In this document: piece after piece, positions 49,039-57,373 of the stretch
How positions within the stretch are numbered: the stretch's first letter is position 1
Layout of the letters: every line of letters begins with the position of its first letter
From: an uncultured Mitsuokella sp.
GTDB lineage: Bacteria > Bacillota > Negativicutes > Selenomonadales > Selenomonadaceae
Reading direction: 5' to 3'
Assembly (NCBI GenBank): GCA_945873115.1
Contig: CAMCBT010000007.1
Location: forward strand, 1 to 57,373
Length of the DNA stretch: 57,373 nucleotides
Translations under genes and position numbers: made by a program
The notes under the pieces: model-generated
Seen by the model: only the letters and a program-made list of their open reading frames with translations
What the model was told of the DNA's origin: nothing
Databases searched by the model: none

Positions 49039-51622
49039 CTCCCAGAGCGTTCTCTACGGCTGGTTTGATACGATCTGCCACTTGGTCGGCAAGCATCCGC
49101 ATCCCATCGTTGTCCTGCGTGACGGCATTTTGGATGTTCACCTGGACGGTCACTTGGCGATTGTCCGTGACTTGGTTTTGCCCCTTCACGGGAGTTCCGT
49201 CCTGCGATACGGGAGTCGTTCCGAGTTTATCCATCTGCTGACGGATGCCCTTAAGCTCCGAGTTCATGCTCCCCATAACCTCGTCATAGCTGTACTCCCT
49301 GCCACCCATGCTCATGCGGAAGTTACGCTTCATATTTTCCTGCTCGGCGGCTATGACGGCAGGATCACGGAAGTTGGGCAGAAGGTTTTCAAGCATGGAC
49401 TTCCTGGCCTCCTGAAATCCCATGAGCTGCTCCGGCGTCATGCGAAGGTCATCCATCGTGAGACCGTGCGCGACTTTGTAGTAATCCGCGAGTCCTCGCT
49501 CGCCGCCTTGGAGATAGGCTTGGAACTCTTCTTTTTGGGATTGGAGGACTTGGAGAGAGGCGTTCCTTTTGGCATCAAGTTTTTCTTTCTCTGCCCATTG
49601 CGTCGCCTTGACTTCATCCAGCCCTTTTTGAATCCAAGCCTGTTTCTCACGCTCGATATCATCCAGACGGTTTTGTAGCTCCGTTTTCCATACGGAGTCG
49701 ATTTTTGAAGAAATTTCATTTTCCCATTGCTCCCTGATTTTAGCTTTGCTGGCCTCTGCCCACTGGGCTGCACTGATTTCGTCCAGTCCTTTCTGCCGAT
49801 ATGCTGCCGCCTCTCGGTCGATATTTGCCAGCTGATTTTGTAAATCGGTGCGGTAGACAGCCTGAGTGCTATCCACCACATTACGCTGAAAATCCTCGTA
49901 GACCTTGGCCTGTTTGGCCAGCCTATACTCATCCAGCAAATTGGCATCTGCACCCTTTTCCTTCAGCTGCTGGACTTCCTTATTGATGGAATGCAGGCTA
50001 TTCTCCAGTTCATTATGAGTAAGTTCATACAGAGATTCCGTCAGCTGGGCATTGGCCTTAGCGGCCTCTTCTGTGGCCTTGGCTGCTTTCTTTTCAGCCG
50101 CCGCTCTGGACAGGCTGGCCTTGGTGTTGTCCTCCTGCGCCTTCTTGGCTTTCTCAGCCTCAGCAGCAGCTTGTTTTTCGGCCTTGGCCTTTTCCTGCAG
50201 GGCTTTCTGCTCCGCAAGATAGGCCTTATATTCGTCCCCATACATCTTGTCGAGGATGGCACCACCGACAACAGGAATGCCGATAAGAGGTGCTGCCGCC
50301 GTATGATTTTCCAACAGCCACTTGTTGGCCTTGGCGTGTTCAGCCACCTTGTTGAACTGCTCGCCTACGAAAACCAATCCTTCAGCCACGGTCTTAAGTG
50401 CCCATCCCCAGCCAGAGATAGCATCCTTGATAGTGTCCTTGTTCTCCTGAATCTCAGCAACTAATCCCTTGAAACCTTCTGTTACTTCCGGCAGTAATTC
50501 TGCGGACAAGGGAAGAAGTGCCGTGCCGATGACAGACTTAAGCTGCCCCATCTCCATTTCCATGGCCTTCCATTGGAGCCAGGTCTTGTGGCTTTCCTCC
50601 GGGTCAAGCAGCCCCGTGGTCTTGACATTTCCCGCCACTTCCATCAGTTCATCATATTGCTCAAGGAGCGGAATCAAGGCTGCACCACGAGCTCCGAGGA
50701 CTTCTGCGGTATAGGCTTCTTCCTGCCCGGCCTCCATGGCATTTTTGTAGCCTTTGGCTAACTGGTCGAGCTGTTCGTTAAGCGGCAGCAGATTGCCGGT
50801 CTGGTCGAGAATAGACATCCCAAACCGCTCCATTGCCTGTGTGGTGGCATTTCCTGTTTCGCCTGCAGTTTCCACCTGCTTGTCCAAACGGGCAATCAGC
50901 GGAACTATGGACATAACATCCATGCCAGCCAACTGGAAGGTACGGTTCAGCTTGCCAGCCTCGGCAGTTGTGGTATGGAGCCGCTTGGTCAGCCGATACA
51001 GGTTCTCCCCGGATTCCATGGCTCCCCTGGTCAGATTGAACAGCCCTGCACCTGTAGAAAAGATGGCCATAACTGCCGCCGCTTTGACGGACAGCATGGT
51101 AAAGCCGTCTGTCAGACTGTCCACGCCGCTTTTGGCTTTGCTGATGCCTGCCGCCATGGCGGTTTCAAAGGTTCCTGCTTTGCCAGAGGTATGCTCAATT
51201 GTGCCGCCGAGCTTTGCCATCTCCGCATTGAGCTTGCGGACTTCGGCCTCGGTCTGCGCGACAATCTTCTGTTGTTTCAGCAGGTTTGTCTGCGCCCGTT
51301 GGGCAACCTCGCTATCATTGCCGTTGGTCTTTTGGGCATCTTTTAGAACGGCTGCTAGTATTTCTTCCTTCTGCCGCTGCAAGTCCAGCTGGCGATTGAT
51401 GGCTTCATGCTTAACCTTCAACTTGTCCAGCTCCGAGCCAACGCCCTCCAGCTTGGCAAGGTCAACGTCCATCTTCAGCTTGACCTGATTGGTCTGACTG
51501 TTAAGCCGTGACACCGCCTGTGATATGGTCTTGCCAGCTGTGTCGAAGTCCAGCTGGAGCCGGGCAATGTCCAGGCCAAGGCTGATATACAGTTCATCTA
51601 TCTTCTGCCCACGCTTTGCCAT
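49010..51622 (-). CDS. Phage tail tape measure protein
   Basis: 870 aa, the longest prophage gene. N-terminal coiled coil (about 20-140), a hydrophobic patch near residues 180-205 (VKAAAVMAIFSTGAGLFNL), the TMP pattern TAEAGKLNRTFQLAGMDV and ALGARGAALIPLLEQYDELM, then long Ala/Lys/Glu-rich coiled coils (about 470-700). It sets tail length and helps DNA passage. Directly downstream of the frameshifted chaperone pair, as in lambda-like tails. GGTGG precedes the ATG. Confidence 0.92.
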   Translation of the reverse strand: MAKRGQKIDELYISLGLDIARLQLDFDTAGKTISQAVSRLNSQTNQVKLKMDVDLAKLEGVGSELDKLKVKHEAINRQLDLQRQKEEILAAVLKDAQKTNGNDSEVAQRAQTNLLKQQKIVAQTEAEVRKLNAEMAKLGGTIEHTSGKAGTFETAMAAGISKAKSGVDSLTDGFTMLSVKAAAVMAIFSTGAGLFNLTRGAMESGENLYRLTKRLHTTTAEAGKLNRTFQLAGMDVMSIVPLIARLDKQVETAGETGNATTQAMERFGMSILDQTGNLLPLNEQLDQLAKGYKNAMEAGQEEAYTAEVLGARGAALIPLLEQYDELMEVAGNVKTTGLLDPEESHKTWLQWKAMEMEMGQLKSVIGTALLPLSAELLPEVTEGFKGLVAEIQENKDTIKDAISGWGWALKTVAEGLVFVGEQFNKVAEHAKANKWLLENHTAAAPLIGIPVVGGAILDKMYGDEYKAYLAEQKALQEKAKAEKQAAAEAEKAKKAQEDNTKASLSRAAAEKKAAKATEEAAKANAQLTESLYELTHNELENSLHSINKEVQQLKEKGADANLLDEYRLAKQAKVYEDFQRNVVDSTQAVYRTDLQNQLANIDREAAAYRQKGLDEISAAQWAEASKAKIREQWENEISSKIDSVWKTELQNRLDDIEREKQAWIQKGLDEVKATQWAEKEKLDAKRNASLQVLQSQKEEFQAYLQGGERGLADYYKVAHGLTMDDLRMTPEQLMGFQEARKSMLENLLPNFRDPAVIAAEQENMKRNFRMSMGGREYSYDEVMGSMNSELKGIRQQMDKLGTTPVSQDGTPVKGQNQVTDNRQVTVQVNIQNAVTQDNDGMRMLADQVADRIKPAVENALGGGDNSYSSW

Positions 51623-51633
51623 CTGCCCACCTC

Positions 51634-51837
51634 CTACAGGACATCATCAATGTATTTCTGATGGCGGCTACCATCCATCAAACTGAGTACTATTAGCTGA
51701 TCCAAAAGAAACTCTATGTCATGCCCATCCACCTCCTGCATTGTCCAGCCGTAGGACTGTTGCAGCCGCTCATAGTAGAGCAGCAGATTCTGGTACGGAG
51801 ACAGGTTCACTCCCCTGCCTCCGTTTCCCCGTTTGGG
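51634..51837 (-). CDS. Tail assembly chaperone, frameshift extension (gpT-like)
   Basis: The -1 frame after the slippery site encodes RGNGGRGVNLSPYQNLLLYYERLQQSYG to KYIDDVL, 65 residues, fused to the first 97 residues of the upstream gene to make a predicted 162-aa protein. A GTG at 51810 with GGAGG 7 bases upstream would allow a free 58-aa product as well. Lies immediately before the tape measure, the hallmark place of the lambda G/GT pair. Confidence 0.75.
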   Translation of the reverse strand, partial: PKRGNGGRGVNLSPYQNLLLYYERLQQSYGWTMQEVDGHDIEFLLDQLIVLSLMDGSRHQKYIDDVL

Positions 51838-52121
51838 AGATTTACCAGCTTGGCAAAGGTCTGAGCCTGCAGCCACTCGAAAAGTTTTCTTGCTAAAGGA
51901 ACGACATCGGCAATCTCCAGATTCTCCTCAACCGAATCAACCGTAACCTCCGGCTGATTAAACGCCAAAACAATAAGGGCAACATGCGCCGAGAGGAATT
52001 CCTCCACGCTCATCTTGCCCTTATCTTTGTCGAAGAATGCCAGAAACTCACGCCATACCTTCATCTTGGGCGGAGCCGGCTGGATGATTTTGCCGTTGAT
52101 TTTGATTTGCGGTGTGTCCAT
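51807..52121 (-). CDS. Tail assembly chaperone (gpG-like)
   Basis: 104 aa: KINGKIIQPAPPKMKVWREFLAFFDK, an acidic middle (VDSVEENLEIADVVPLARKLFEWLQ) and a short tail after residue 97. gpG-like proteins coat the tape measure during tail assembly. The stop overlaps the start region of the next frame, with CCCAAAC at 51837-51831 just before it. Confidence 0.8.
   Translation of the reverse strand: MDTPQIKINGKIIQPAPPKMKVWREFLAFFDKDKGKMSVEEFLSAHVALIVLAFNQPEVTVDSVEENLEIADVVPLARKLFEWLQAQTFAKLVNLPNGETEAGE
51831..51837 (-). other. Programmed -1 ribosomal frameshift site CCCAAAC
   Basis: Reading minus strand, the zero frame is CTC CCA AAC GGG, so C CCA AAC is an exact X XXY YYZ slippery heptamer. It lies 22 bases before the gpG-like stop and the -1 frame opens into the chaperone extension. 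Codon phase was checked from both frames. Confidence 0.8.
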
Positions 52122-52134
52122 CTAACGTCCCTCC

Positions 52135-52722
52135 TCAAACCGTGGTGTACCAGTTGGCGGCGGTTTCTGCATCAAAGCCACTGCTTTCGGTATCGGCATA
52201 GGTGTAAGAATTGCCGTCTGACAATCGGTAGATGGCCTTAGCAGTCAAGGTCGGCGTCTGATAGGAAATATTTTCTTCCTTGGTGGAACCTTTGACCGAG
52301 GGTTCCTGGAACATGACTTTGAAGAATTTTGTCAGGCGCTTACTGCCGTTCCGCTTGTCGCTCTGGAACATTACTGCAAAATACGGAGCAACATCGTCCT
52401 TGTTGGCGACCATCACACCATTTTCACAGCTATGCCCCAAAAGGTAAGCCACATACTCCAAGGGCAAAGCCGCCGTATCGAAGGTCAGTTCATAGGATGC
52501 CGTGTTTGAAGCGGTATCGATGGACTGGCCATCTGCGTACAAGTCTGCACTTGAATTTGACGGCTTGATGTCAATGCTCCGCAGTACTCTGCCCATATCC
52601 ACAGGTGTGTCGTAGGTCGCCGTACTCCCGACTTCATCTGTCAGCAGCTTGGCCACATGCAATCGCTGAATATTAATAAACTGTCCGCTGACCATTCTGC
52701 TGGCCGGTTTCATTTCTGCCAT
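52135..52722 (-). CDS. Phage major tail tube protein
   Basis: 195 aa. Pattern of phi13-type tail tube proteins: a variable start, GRVLRSIDIKPSNSSADLYADGQ, TASYELTFDTAALPLEYVAYLLGH, YFAVMFQSDKRNGSKRLTKFFKVMF and KAIYRLSDGNSYTYADTE. Forms the non-contractile tube. Starts where the upstream gene stops (1-base overlap). Confidence 0.85.
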   Translation of the reverse strand: MAEMKPASRMVSGQFINIQRLHVAKLLTDEVGSTATYDTPVDMGRVLRSIDIKPSNSSADLYADGQSIDTASNTASYELTFDTAALPLEYVAYLLGHSCENGVMVANKDDVAPYFAVMFQSDKRNGSKRLTKFFKVMFQEPSVKGSTKEENISYQTPTLTAKAIYRLSDGNSYTYADTESSGFDAETAANWYTTV

Positions 52723-53093
52723 TAGTCATCCACTCCTATTCCAATTCGGTAATCCACGCAGAGCACAAATACATCACGCTCTGCAATATCCACAGACTGA
52801 CCTCGCATAAAGCCCAGCCCCTTCATGATTTGGTTGACCACAGCGTAAATATGGTCGTACTGCCCATCTCTGGTGAGAATCTGAATCCGCATAGTCACGC
52901 GCCGCTCCATTTCCACACCGTCTGCCGTAATGGCTGGCACGTCCGATATGACATTGTAGACAATAATGGGATAGCTGCCCGCATTAGGACTGATGCCGGG
53001 ATAAATGCACCGGCACCGCCTGTCTTTTGCCAGCAGAGTTGTCAGTTCCCGTGAAGTTGACAAGGCTTTATACACCTTTTCCTTGATGTTCAT
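52722..53093 (-). CDS. Phage tail completion/terminator-like protein
   Basis: 123 aa: helical start (EKVYKALSTSRELTTLL), CRCIYPGISPNAGSYPIIVYNVISD, then MRIQILTRDGQYDHIYAVVNQIMKGLGF. DUF3168-like tail completion proteins share the size, the YPxIVYN pattern and the position between gp10-like and tube genes. Overlaps neighbours by 1-4 bases. Confidence 0.75.
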   Translation of the reverse strand: MNIKEKVYKALSTSRELTTLLAKDRRCRCIYPGISPNAGSYPIIVYNVISDVPAITADGVEMERRVTMRIQILTRDGQYDHIYAVVNQIMKGLGFMRGQSVDIAERDVFVLCVDYRIGIGVDD

Positions 53094-53473
53094 TTTCTTC
53101 TGAGTGCCTCCCTTACGGCATCGATTATCTTGCTTTTAATCTCGTCCCGCTTTGCATCCATGGCAGGATACATAAACGGCTTGTTTATCCTGGGACTGAA
53201 TTCCACCAGCTTACCGTAGAAAATGCCATCATGGGATGTAGCGTCAGCAACGATTTTATACTTGGCACCGCCCTTCTGCTTTACGGCATGGATGGAATCC
53301 TGGAGCGCACCTTTTACCACTCTGTGGTCATTGCCTTTATAGACAGGGCAGCGATTTTTTGCCTCCTGCATAATAATTTCCACGCCATCTGCCAGAGCAG
53401 ACTTGGCGGCCTTGGTGGCGTTCTCACCTAATTCCTTGAGAATGTTCTCGGCAGTTTCATAGCGTCTAGCCAT
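53090..53473 (-). CDS. HK97 gp10-like head-tail/tail-completion protein
   Basis: 127 aa from the ATG at 53473, which overlaps the previous stop (ATGGCTAG). RRYETAENILKELGENATKAAKSALADGVEIIMQEAKNRCPV near the start, then GALQDSIHAVKQ and YGKLVEFSPRINKPFMYPAMDAKRDE, which is the gp10 family pattern (VEFGT-like plus PFLRPA-like). Helps join tail to head. Confidence 0.82.
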   Translation of the reverse strand: MARRYETAENILKELGENATKAAKSALADGVEIIMQEAKNRCPVYKGNDHRVVKGALQDSIHAVKQKGGAKYKIVADATSHDGIFYGKLVEFSPRINKPFMYPAMDAKRDEIKSKIIDAVREALRRK

Positions 53474-53804
53474 CTTCCACCAGCTCCTTTGCCTCCATGA
53501 TGAGATATTTCCGCAAGCCATCCAGTAGATATGGTGGGGCTGACATAATTAGCTTCTTACCCTGCCACAGGATAGTGTCCGTAACCTCAATATCTGCTCG
53601 ATAGCGAATTGCTATCCGGTAGGAAACCTCATCCACCTTTTCGGCATAACCATCTGAGATTTTGGCAGCATAGGGCAGTACCTTTGCCCAGACAGTACAG
53701 ACATCTTCCGTGCCATCTTGGATGAGATTGCCCATATCATCTACCGTTGATACTGGCCGTTGGATGGTTACCCGCTGGCGAAGTTCATTCAAATGGACAT
53801 ACAT
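53466..53804 (-). CDS. Phage head closure protein
   Basis: 112 aa: MYVHLNELRQRVTIQRPVSTVDDMGNLIQDG, TVWAKVLPYAAKI, and a beta-rich YRIAIRYRADIEVTDTILWQGKKLIM. Matches the SPP1 gp16/head-tail adaptor (stopper) family in length, start and position after the gp6-like gene. Overlaps both neighbours. Confidence 0.85.
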   Translation of the reverse strand: MYVHLNELRQRVTIQRPVSTVDDMGNLIQDGTEDVCTVWAKVLPYAAKISDGYAEKVDEVSYRIAIRYRADIEVTDTILWQGKKLIMSAPPYLLDGLRKYLIMEAKELVEDG

Positions 53805-54079
53805 CAGAACCCCTCCCGGCGCACTCCCATAAGGAGCGCACGGAGAGTAACCGTCAGCTTCTTATGGTCCGCCTCATCCCTGTGCTCATACAGATATCCC
53901 AATGTGTAGAGCACAGCCGTTTTACCAATTGCCCCGCAGGCTTTGAACTCCTCCACACCAAGCCGCGACACATCTAGGCATAATTGTTCCGATGCCCGAA
54001 GAAGTTTCCTGACCAAAGCATCCTCCGCATCGGTATCAATGCGGAGGTATTCCTTAGCCTTGGGAAGTCCCACAATCAT
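53804..54079 (-). CDS. Phage head-tail connector (gp6-like)
   Basis: 91 aa: KAKEYLRIDTDAEDALVRKLLRASEQLCLD, then a helical C-terminal half ending in TLRALLMGVRREGF. This is the DNA-packaging/gp6 adaptor pattern (KxYLRID and several helices), which sits under the portal. Follows the capsid gene after a 61-base gap containing a leaky hairpin. Confidence 0.85.
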   Translation of the reverse strand: MIVGLPKAKEYLRIDTDAEDALVRKLLRASEQLCLDVSRLGVEEFKACGAIGKTAVLYTLGYLYEHRDEADHKKLTVTLRALLMGVRREGF

Positions 54080-54095
54080 AAGCCATCACTCCCAT

Positions 54096-54127
54096 AAAAA
54101 CAGGGAGATACCCAATAGCATCTCCCT
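54096..54127 (-). terminator. Hairpin after the capsid gene
   Basis: Minus-strand AGGGAGAT (54127-54120) pairs with ATCTCCCT (54109-54102), 10-base loop, then G and five T (54100-54096). Likely a partial terminator that lowers connector expression relative to the capsid. Confidence 0.65.
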
Positions 54128-54140
54128 CACCATATTTACA

Positions 54141-55331
54141 TCAGCCCTTGCCAGCAGTCCCCTTGATTTTCAGCATCTGCACCGCCTCCGGCAGTATCAG
54201 CTTGCCGTCCACACGTTCCTTCATGACAAAGGCAATCATGCCGTTACCGGCAAACAACTCTCTCAGTTCTTGAATGGAACGGGAGCCACGATCACCGATG
54301 TTGTAGTAGCTATAATCGCCAAACACCAGAGCCGCCTTACCGGCTTCTGCCGTGGGCATAAAAGGCGTGGTGTGAATCGGATAGCCCAACAGACGGTCAG
54401 GCTCGCCCATCTGGTAGGAGGGCTGCCACATATACGCCTGGTTGGCATCTTTCATTTTGCGGATTGCCGCCAAGGTCTGGTCGTTGACGATAAAGGCCGC
54501 ACTCTTGCGGTAAGGACGCTTGAGTTTGTAGACCAGTTCAATAAGGTCATCTGCCGTGATGGATGCACCACTGGTGGTGACACCGGTCTGCGCCGTGGTC
54601 AAAAGACCGGTGGGCTTGTGGCTGCCGTCGCCGTTCAGGAAAGCGTCCTCCTCGGCATTGGCGATGGCCTTGCCGAACTGGTCGATGATGTAGTTCTCCA
54701 ACTGGAAAGCATTGTCGTACAGAAGTTCCTCCGTAACCTTGATCGCTACATGGAGCTTGTAGGCGTCCATGATAATCTGGTCGAAGGTGGCATCGCCAAA
54801 GCTAAGTGCCCCACCTTCCTCCATCCACGATGCAGCAGGCTTAGTAGCGGCGATGTTGATTTTGCGCTCACCGCTGGTAGTAATTTTCGTACCGAGGTTA
54901 CGCATAATGCATTCCTCGTTCAGCACATCGATAAGACGGCTGTCGTATTCCTCCGGCACTAAATAACCGCCATCGGTATCAACACCTTCCTGCAGGACGT
55001 TAGACACGTTGCGGAAGTTGCAGCGGATGGCGGCAAGCATAGCCTTGCGGTATTCATCTGTTGCCCTGCCCGTTTTCTCTGGCACCTTAGCGGCAGGCTT
55101 GTTGACAATCGGCTCAGATGTGGGCTTGGCAAGTTCTGCATCAATTGCCATCTGCCGTTCCATGCGCTCGATGTCCTTGCCGAGAGCCACCACATCTGCC
55201 TCCATTTTGTCGTAGGCGGCAGCATTTTCGGCAGAAAGCTTGCCGTCCTTGTCCTGATGGCTGTCCAAAAATGCCTTGGCACCTTCCCACAGCTGTGCCC
55301 GTTTCTTGCGAAGTTCCATAACATTTGCCAT
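54141..55331 (-). CDS. HK97-family major capsid protein
   Basis: 396 aa. N-terminal scaffold-like coiled coil (about 1-85, Lys/Glu/Ala-rich) that the protease should remove, then the HK97 core: GGYLVPEEYDSRLID near residue 120, ASWMEEGGALSFGDATFDQI, YKLHVAIKVTEELLYDN, AFLNGDGSHKPTGLL, and AFVMKERVDGKLILPEAV near the end. Forms the T-number capsid shell. Downstream of the ClpP-type protease with 15 bases between. Confidence 0.95.
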   Translation of the reverse strand: MANVMELRKKRAQLWEGAKAFLDSHQDKDGKLSAENAAAYDKMEADVVALGKDIERMERQMAIDAELAKPTSEPIVNKPAAKVPEKTGRATDEYRKAMLAAIRCNFRNVSNVLQEGVDTDGGYLVPEEYDSRLIDVLNEECIMRNLGTKITTSGERKINIAATKPAASWMEEGGALSFGDATFDQIIMDAYKLHVAIKVTEELLYDNAFQLENYIIDQFGKAIANAEEDAFLNGDGSHKPTGLLTTAQTGVTTSGASITADDLIELVYKLKRPYRKSAAFIVNDQTLAAIRKMKDANQAYMWQPSYQMGEPDRLLGYPIHTTPFMPTAEAGKAALVFGDYSYYNIGDRGSRSIQELRELFAGNGMIAFVMKERVDGKLILPEAVQMLKIKGTAGKG

Positions 55332-55346
55332 AAATTATTCCTCCAA

Positions 55347-56075
55347 TCAGTGAATAAGTAATTTAAGACGGCTCCTGAGAGCGTCTGCAGATACACGATT
55401 GTCCGGCACAGCCGCCTTAACGAATTTCAGCGACTGCGCCTTGATTTTATCGATGAGGGAGTTTGTTACTGCCCGCTGGGAAAACAGCATGGCTTCAACA
55501 CCCTCGGACTGCTTTTCCTCATCCTCGTTGGCGAACAGAATCTTGTCTGCAAAGCCTAACTCCACGGCCTTCTTGGCGTTCATCCAGCTTTCCGCATCCA
55601 TAAGGTCGGACAACTGTTGACGGGGCTGCCCCGTTTTCAGTTCATAGGCATTGAGGATGGATTCCTTCACCTCGTCCAACATCTGAATTGCCGCCTGCAT
55701 TTCCTTGGTGTTGCCAATGACTGCCGTACTGGGATTGTGAATCATCAGCATGCCCACAGGGGACATTTCCACGGTGGTTCCGGCCATGGCAATCACGGAT
55801 GCCGCCGAAGCTGCAAGGCCGTCTATGCGAACGGTTACATCCCCCTTGTAATCCATGAGCATATTGTAAATTTGCGCTGCCGCAAACACATCGCCGCCAG
55901 GGGAGTTAATCCAAACCGTGATGTTGCCCTCGCCCTTCATCAGCTCATCACGGAAGATTCCCGGCGTGACTTCATCGCCAAACCATGAATCCTCGGCAAT
56001 CTGCCCGTTAAGCACAAGGGTGCGCTCGCCTGTATCGGCATCGCGCACCCAGTTCCAAAATTTACGCTTTTTCAT
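55347..56075 (-). CDS. ClpP-type prohead maturation protease
   Basis: 242 aa from the ATG at 56075 (GGAGG five bases upstream; the frame is open to 56132). ClpP fold: WINSPGGDVFAAAQIYNML near residue 73, catalytic Ser in IDGLAASAASVIAMAG, His in VGMLMIHNPS, and the following AMDAESWMNAKKAVELGFADKI pattern. Cleaves the capsid scaffold domain during head maturation. Overlaps portal by 14 bases. Confidence 0.93.
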   Translation of the reverse strand: MKKRKFWNWVRDADTGERTLVLNGQIAEDSWFGDEVTPGIFRDELMKGEGNITVWINSPGGDVFAAAQIYNMLMDYKGDVTVRIDGLAASAASVIAMAGTTVEMSPVGMLMIHNPSTAVIGNTKEMQAAIQMLDEVKESILNAYELKTGQPRQQLSDLMDAESWMNAKKAVELGFADKILFANEDEEKQSEGVEAMLFSQRAVTNSLIDKIKAQSLKFVKAAVPDNRVSADALRSRLKLLIH

Positions 56076-57315
56076 TTGTACCTCCAGTCTTCCCAAATAG
56101 CCCCGCATCGTGGAGCTTGCAAAGGTTACCATTTATCAGGTAGAGATTGCCTCCTTCCTCTTCCGGGATAGGATTCATGTTTTCCATCTCGCGGATATCA
56201 TTGGCTGACAGCCAGCCATTCTGCCTGCCCACTGCATAGCCAGCCATGCGACTTTGATAGTCTCCACGGAGCAAACCATCCACATTGAACTTGATGAAAT
56301 ACCTTTTTTGCTCAGTAGAATTGAGCAGGGCTTTCTGCAAGGACTGTTCCCAGCGCACTACCCACGGATTCAGCGTGTATTTTACGAACTCCAATGACTG
56401 CTGCTCAATGTTATTGAAGGAGCTTTTTTCAAGGTCGCCAATCATATGCGGTGGCACACGATAAAGTCGTGCAATCTCATCAATTTGAAATTTGCGAGTT
56501 TCAAGGAACTGCGCCTCCTCCGGCGGTATGGATATCTGCTGATAATCTACACCTTCCTCCAAGACCACTACCTTGCCTGTATTGGCTGTGCCGCCATAAA
56601 CGGCTTGCCAGCTTTCACGGAGTTTCGATGGGTCTTTGAGAACTCCCGGATGCTTCAACACGCCCCCTGGTCTTGCCCCATTGGCGAAGAAGGACGAGCC
56701 GTACTCCTCACAGGCCAGTGTCATGCCTACGGCATTACGCGCCATGGCTATGGGAGAGTAACCGACAAGTCCATCAAAGCCCAGCCCTGGAATATGCAGG
56801 ACATCCTGCCGCCGTAGCTTTATCTGACTACCGCCTTTGATTTTGGGATTGCTATCCGTCATAGGCGTGTAGGTGTAGACAATCTCACCATGCTCATTCC
56901 GGCCAACGCTCATGCGGTTAGGCAGAAGCGGATACAGCCCCACCACTCGTCCAAGGCCGTCCCTGATAATCTGTGAGTAGAAATCCCCCCACAAAAGCAG
57001 GTGAATCATGGCTGTCTCTCGAAATATAAAAGAAGTCATTTCAGGATTGGGCGAATCATGGAGCAGGAAATACAGCGGATGCTGCGGCACACGCTCCTTG
57101 CCCTGACTTTTGTACTCATAAACATGAAGCGGCAGTCCGGCAATAGACTCAGCCAGGATGCGGACACATGCATACACCGCCGTGGTCTGCATGGCTGTAA
57201 ATTCATTGACCATCTGCTTGCTGGCAGACTTGCCGAAAACAAACGGCCAACCGCTGAAGTGATAGAGGTTTTGGGGCTTGTCCCGTGAACGGAAAAGTTT
57301 TGTGAAGAAATTCAT
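56062..57315 (-). CDS. HK97-family portal protein
   Basis: 417 aa from the ATG at 57315, about 10 bases after AGGAG (a GTG at 57324 is too close to it). Portal features: SASKQMVNEFTAMQTTAVYACVRILAESIAGLPLHVY near the start, GDFYSQIIRDGLGRVVGLYPL, VLHIPGLGFDGLVGYSPIAMARNAVGMT, and PPHMIGDLEKSSFNNIEQQSLEF. It forms the dodecameric DNA-entry ring. The terminase gene expected upstream would lie to the right; the last 58 bases of the window are too short to call it. Confidence 0.95.
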   Translation of the reverse strand: MNFFTKLFRSRDKPQNLYHFSGWPFVFGKSASKQMVNEFTAMQTTAVYACVRILAESIAGLPLHVYEYKSQGKERVPQHPLYFLLHDSPNPEMTSFIFRETAMIHLLLWGDFYSQIIRDGLGRVVGLYPLLPNRMSVGRNEHGEIVYTYTPMTDSNPKIKGGSQIKLRRQDVLHIPGLGFDGLVGYSPIAMARNAVGMTLACEEYGSSFFANGARPGGVLKHPGVLKDPSKLRESWQAVYGGTANTGKVVVLEEGVDYQQISIPPEEAQFLETRKFQIDEIARLYRVPPHMIGDLEKSSFNNIEQQSLEFVKYTLNPWVVRWEQSLQKALLNSTEQKRYFIKFNVDGLLRGDYQSRMAGYAVGRQNGWLSANDIREMENMNPIPEEEGGNLYLINGNLCKLHDAGLFGKTGGTNEKA

Positions 57316-57373
57316 GGATATCACGCTCCTATAGAAAATGAATGAGGTGAGAAACTTGAAAATTGTACCTTAC

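Larger units (their letters stand above)
40385..57373 (-). mobile_element. Siphophage-type prophage (left part; right end outside window)
   Basis: From the tyrosine integrase through an HK97-type head and a long-tail module, all genes are on one strand with short overlaps and a composition lower in GC than the host backbone. Tape measure, tail tube, frameshifted chaperone and absence of a contractile sheath indicate a siphovirus. The exact left boundary is uncertain (40247-40520); the right end, terminase, lysogeny and replication genes are outside the window. Some genes are damaged, so it may be defective. Confidence 0.9.

Noticed and set aside
1-57373. tRNA genes, rRNA genes or a CRISPR array
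   Set aside because: I saw no tRNA-like cloverleaf with conserved TTCGA arms, no rRNA sequence and no regularly spaced direct repeats. A tRNAscan or CRISPR search was not possible here.
57316-57373. Terminase large-subunit C-terminus upstream of the portal
   Set aside because: Expected from gene order, but only about 45 bases are available and two frames are open, so no call can be supported.

Overview
The window looks like chromosome of a Gram-negative-type Firmicute (Negativicutes; a Selenomonas- or Mitsuokella-like genome is my best guess). It combines a Firmicute-style sigma-H and strong AGGAGG ribosome sites with a two-partner-secretion adhesin that requires an outer membrane. Most of the backbone is GC-rich and coded on the minus strand. 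The GC-rich wobble positions create many long antisense shadow ORFs, which are left out. Assignments come from reading translated sequence and motifs; no database search was run.

Layout: 1-4569 is the N-terminal 1523 codons of a secreted haemagglutinin-like adhesin running off the left edge. 4701-7558 holds tadA, a small unknown gene, a palindromic intergenic repeat, recX and recA. 7714-9490 is mtnA plus a class II aldolase, a likely salvage route for 5-deoxy or 5-methylthio pentose to DHAP. 9735-19134 is a visibly more AT-rich sugar-uptake operon (two kinases, LacI regulator, SIS isomerase, FucU-like mutarotase, lipoprotein binding protein, ATPase, two permeases). 19400-24697 holds a chemoreceptor, the PTS-dependent dihydroxyacetone kinase dhaKLM, and an exported cobaltochelatase (cbiK) behind a cobalamin riboswitch and leader terminator. 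25067-31971 holds sigH, rubrerythrin, rmlC, recO, a YbeY-Era fusion, phoH and a diguanylate cyclase. 32246-40246 carries a secreted M48 protease, a secreted glucosaminidase, glutathione peroxidase, a class I amidotransferase, a MATE exporter, an orphan antitoxin-like gene, a secreted DUF3298-like protein and a low-molecular-weight tyrosine phosphatase.

From about 40385 to the right edge is an integrated siphophage-type prophage, all on the minus strand. In transcription order it reads portal, ClpP-type protease, HK97 capsid, connectors, tail tube, frameshifted tail chaperone, tape measure, tail-tip proteins, holin, excisionase, HTH protein, integrase. Its terminase, lysogeny and replication genes would lie beyond the window. 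It shows decay: an in-frame amber codon in the holin, and a frameshift splitting one of two tandem tail paralogues.

The most interesting items are: a pair of about 100-nt elements (32246-32346 plus strand, 39648-39750 minus strand) sharing a compensatory-paired fold that I cannot match to a known RNA class; the YbeY-Era fusion; a textbook CCCAAAC frameshift site in the tail chaperone; a perfect TGTGA-N6-TCACA site at activator position upstream of rubrerythrin, with weaker look-alikes before gpx and before the tadA pair; and the AT-rich sugar operon of unknown substrate.
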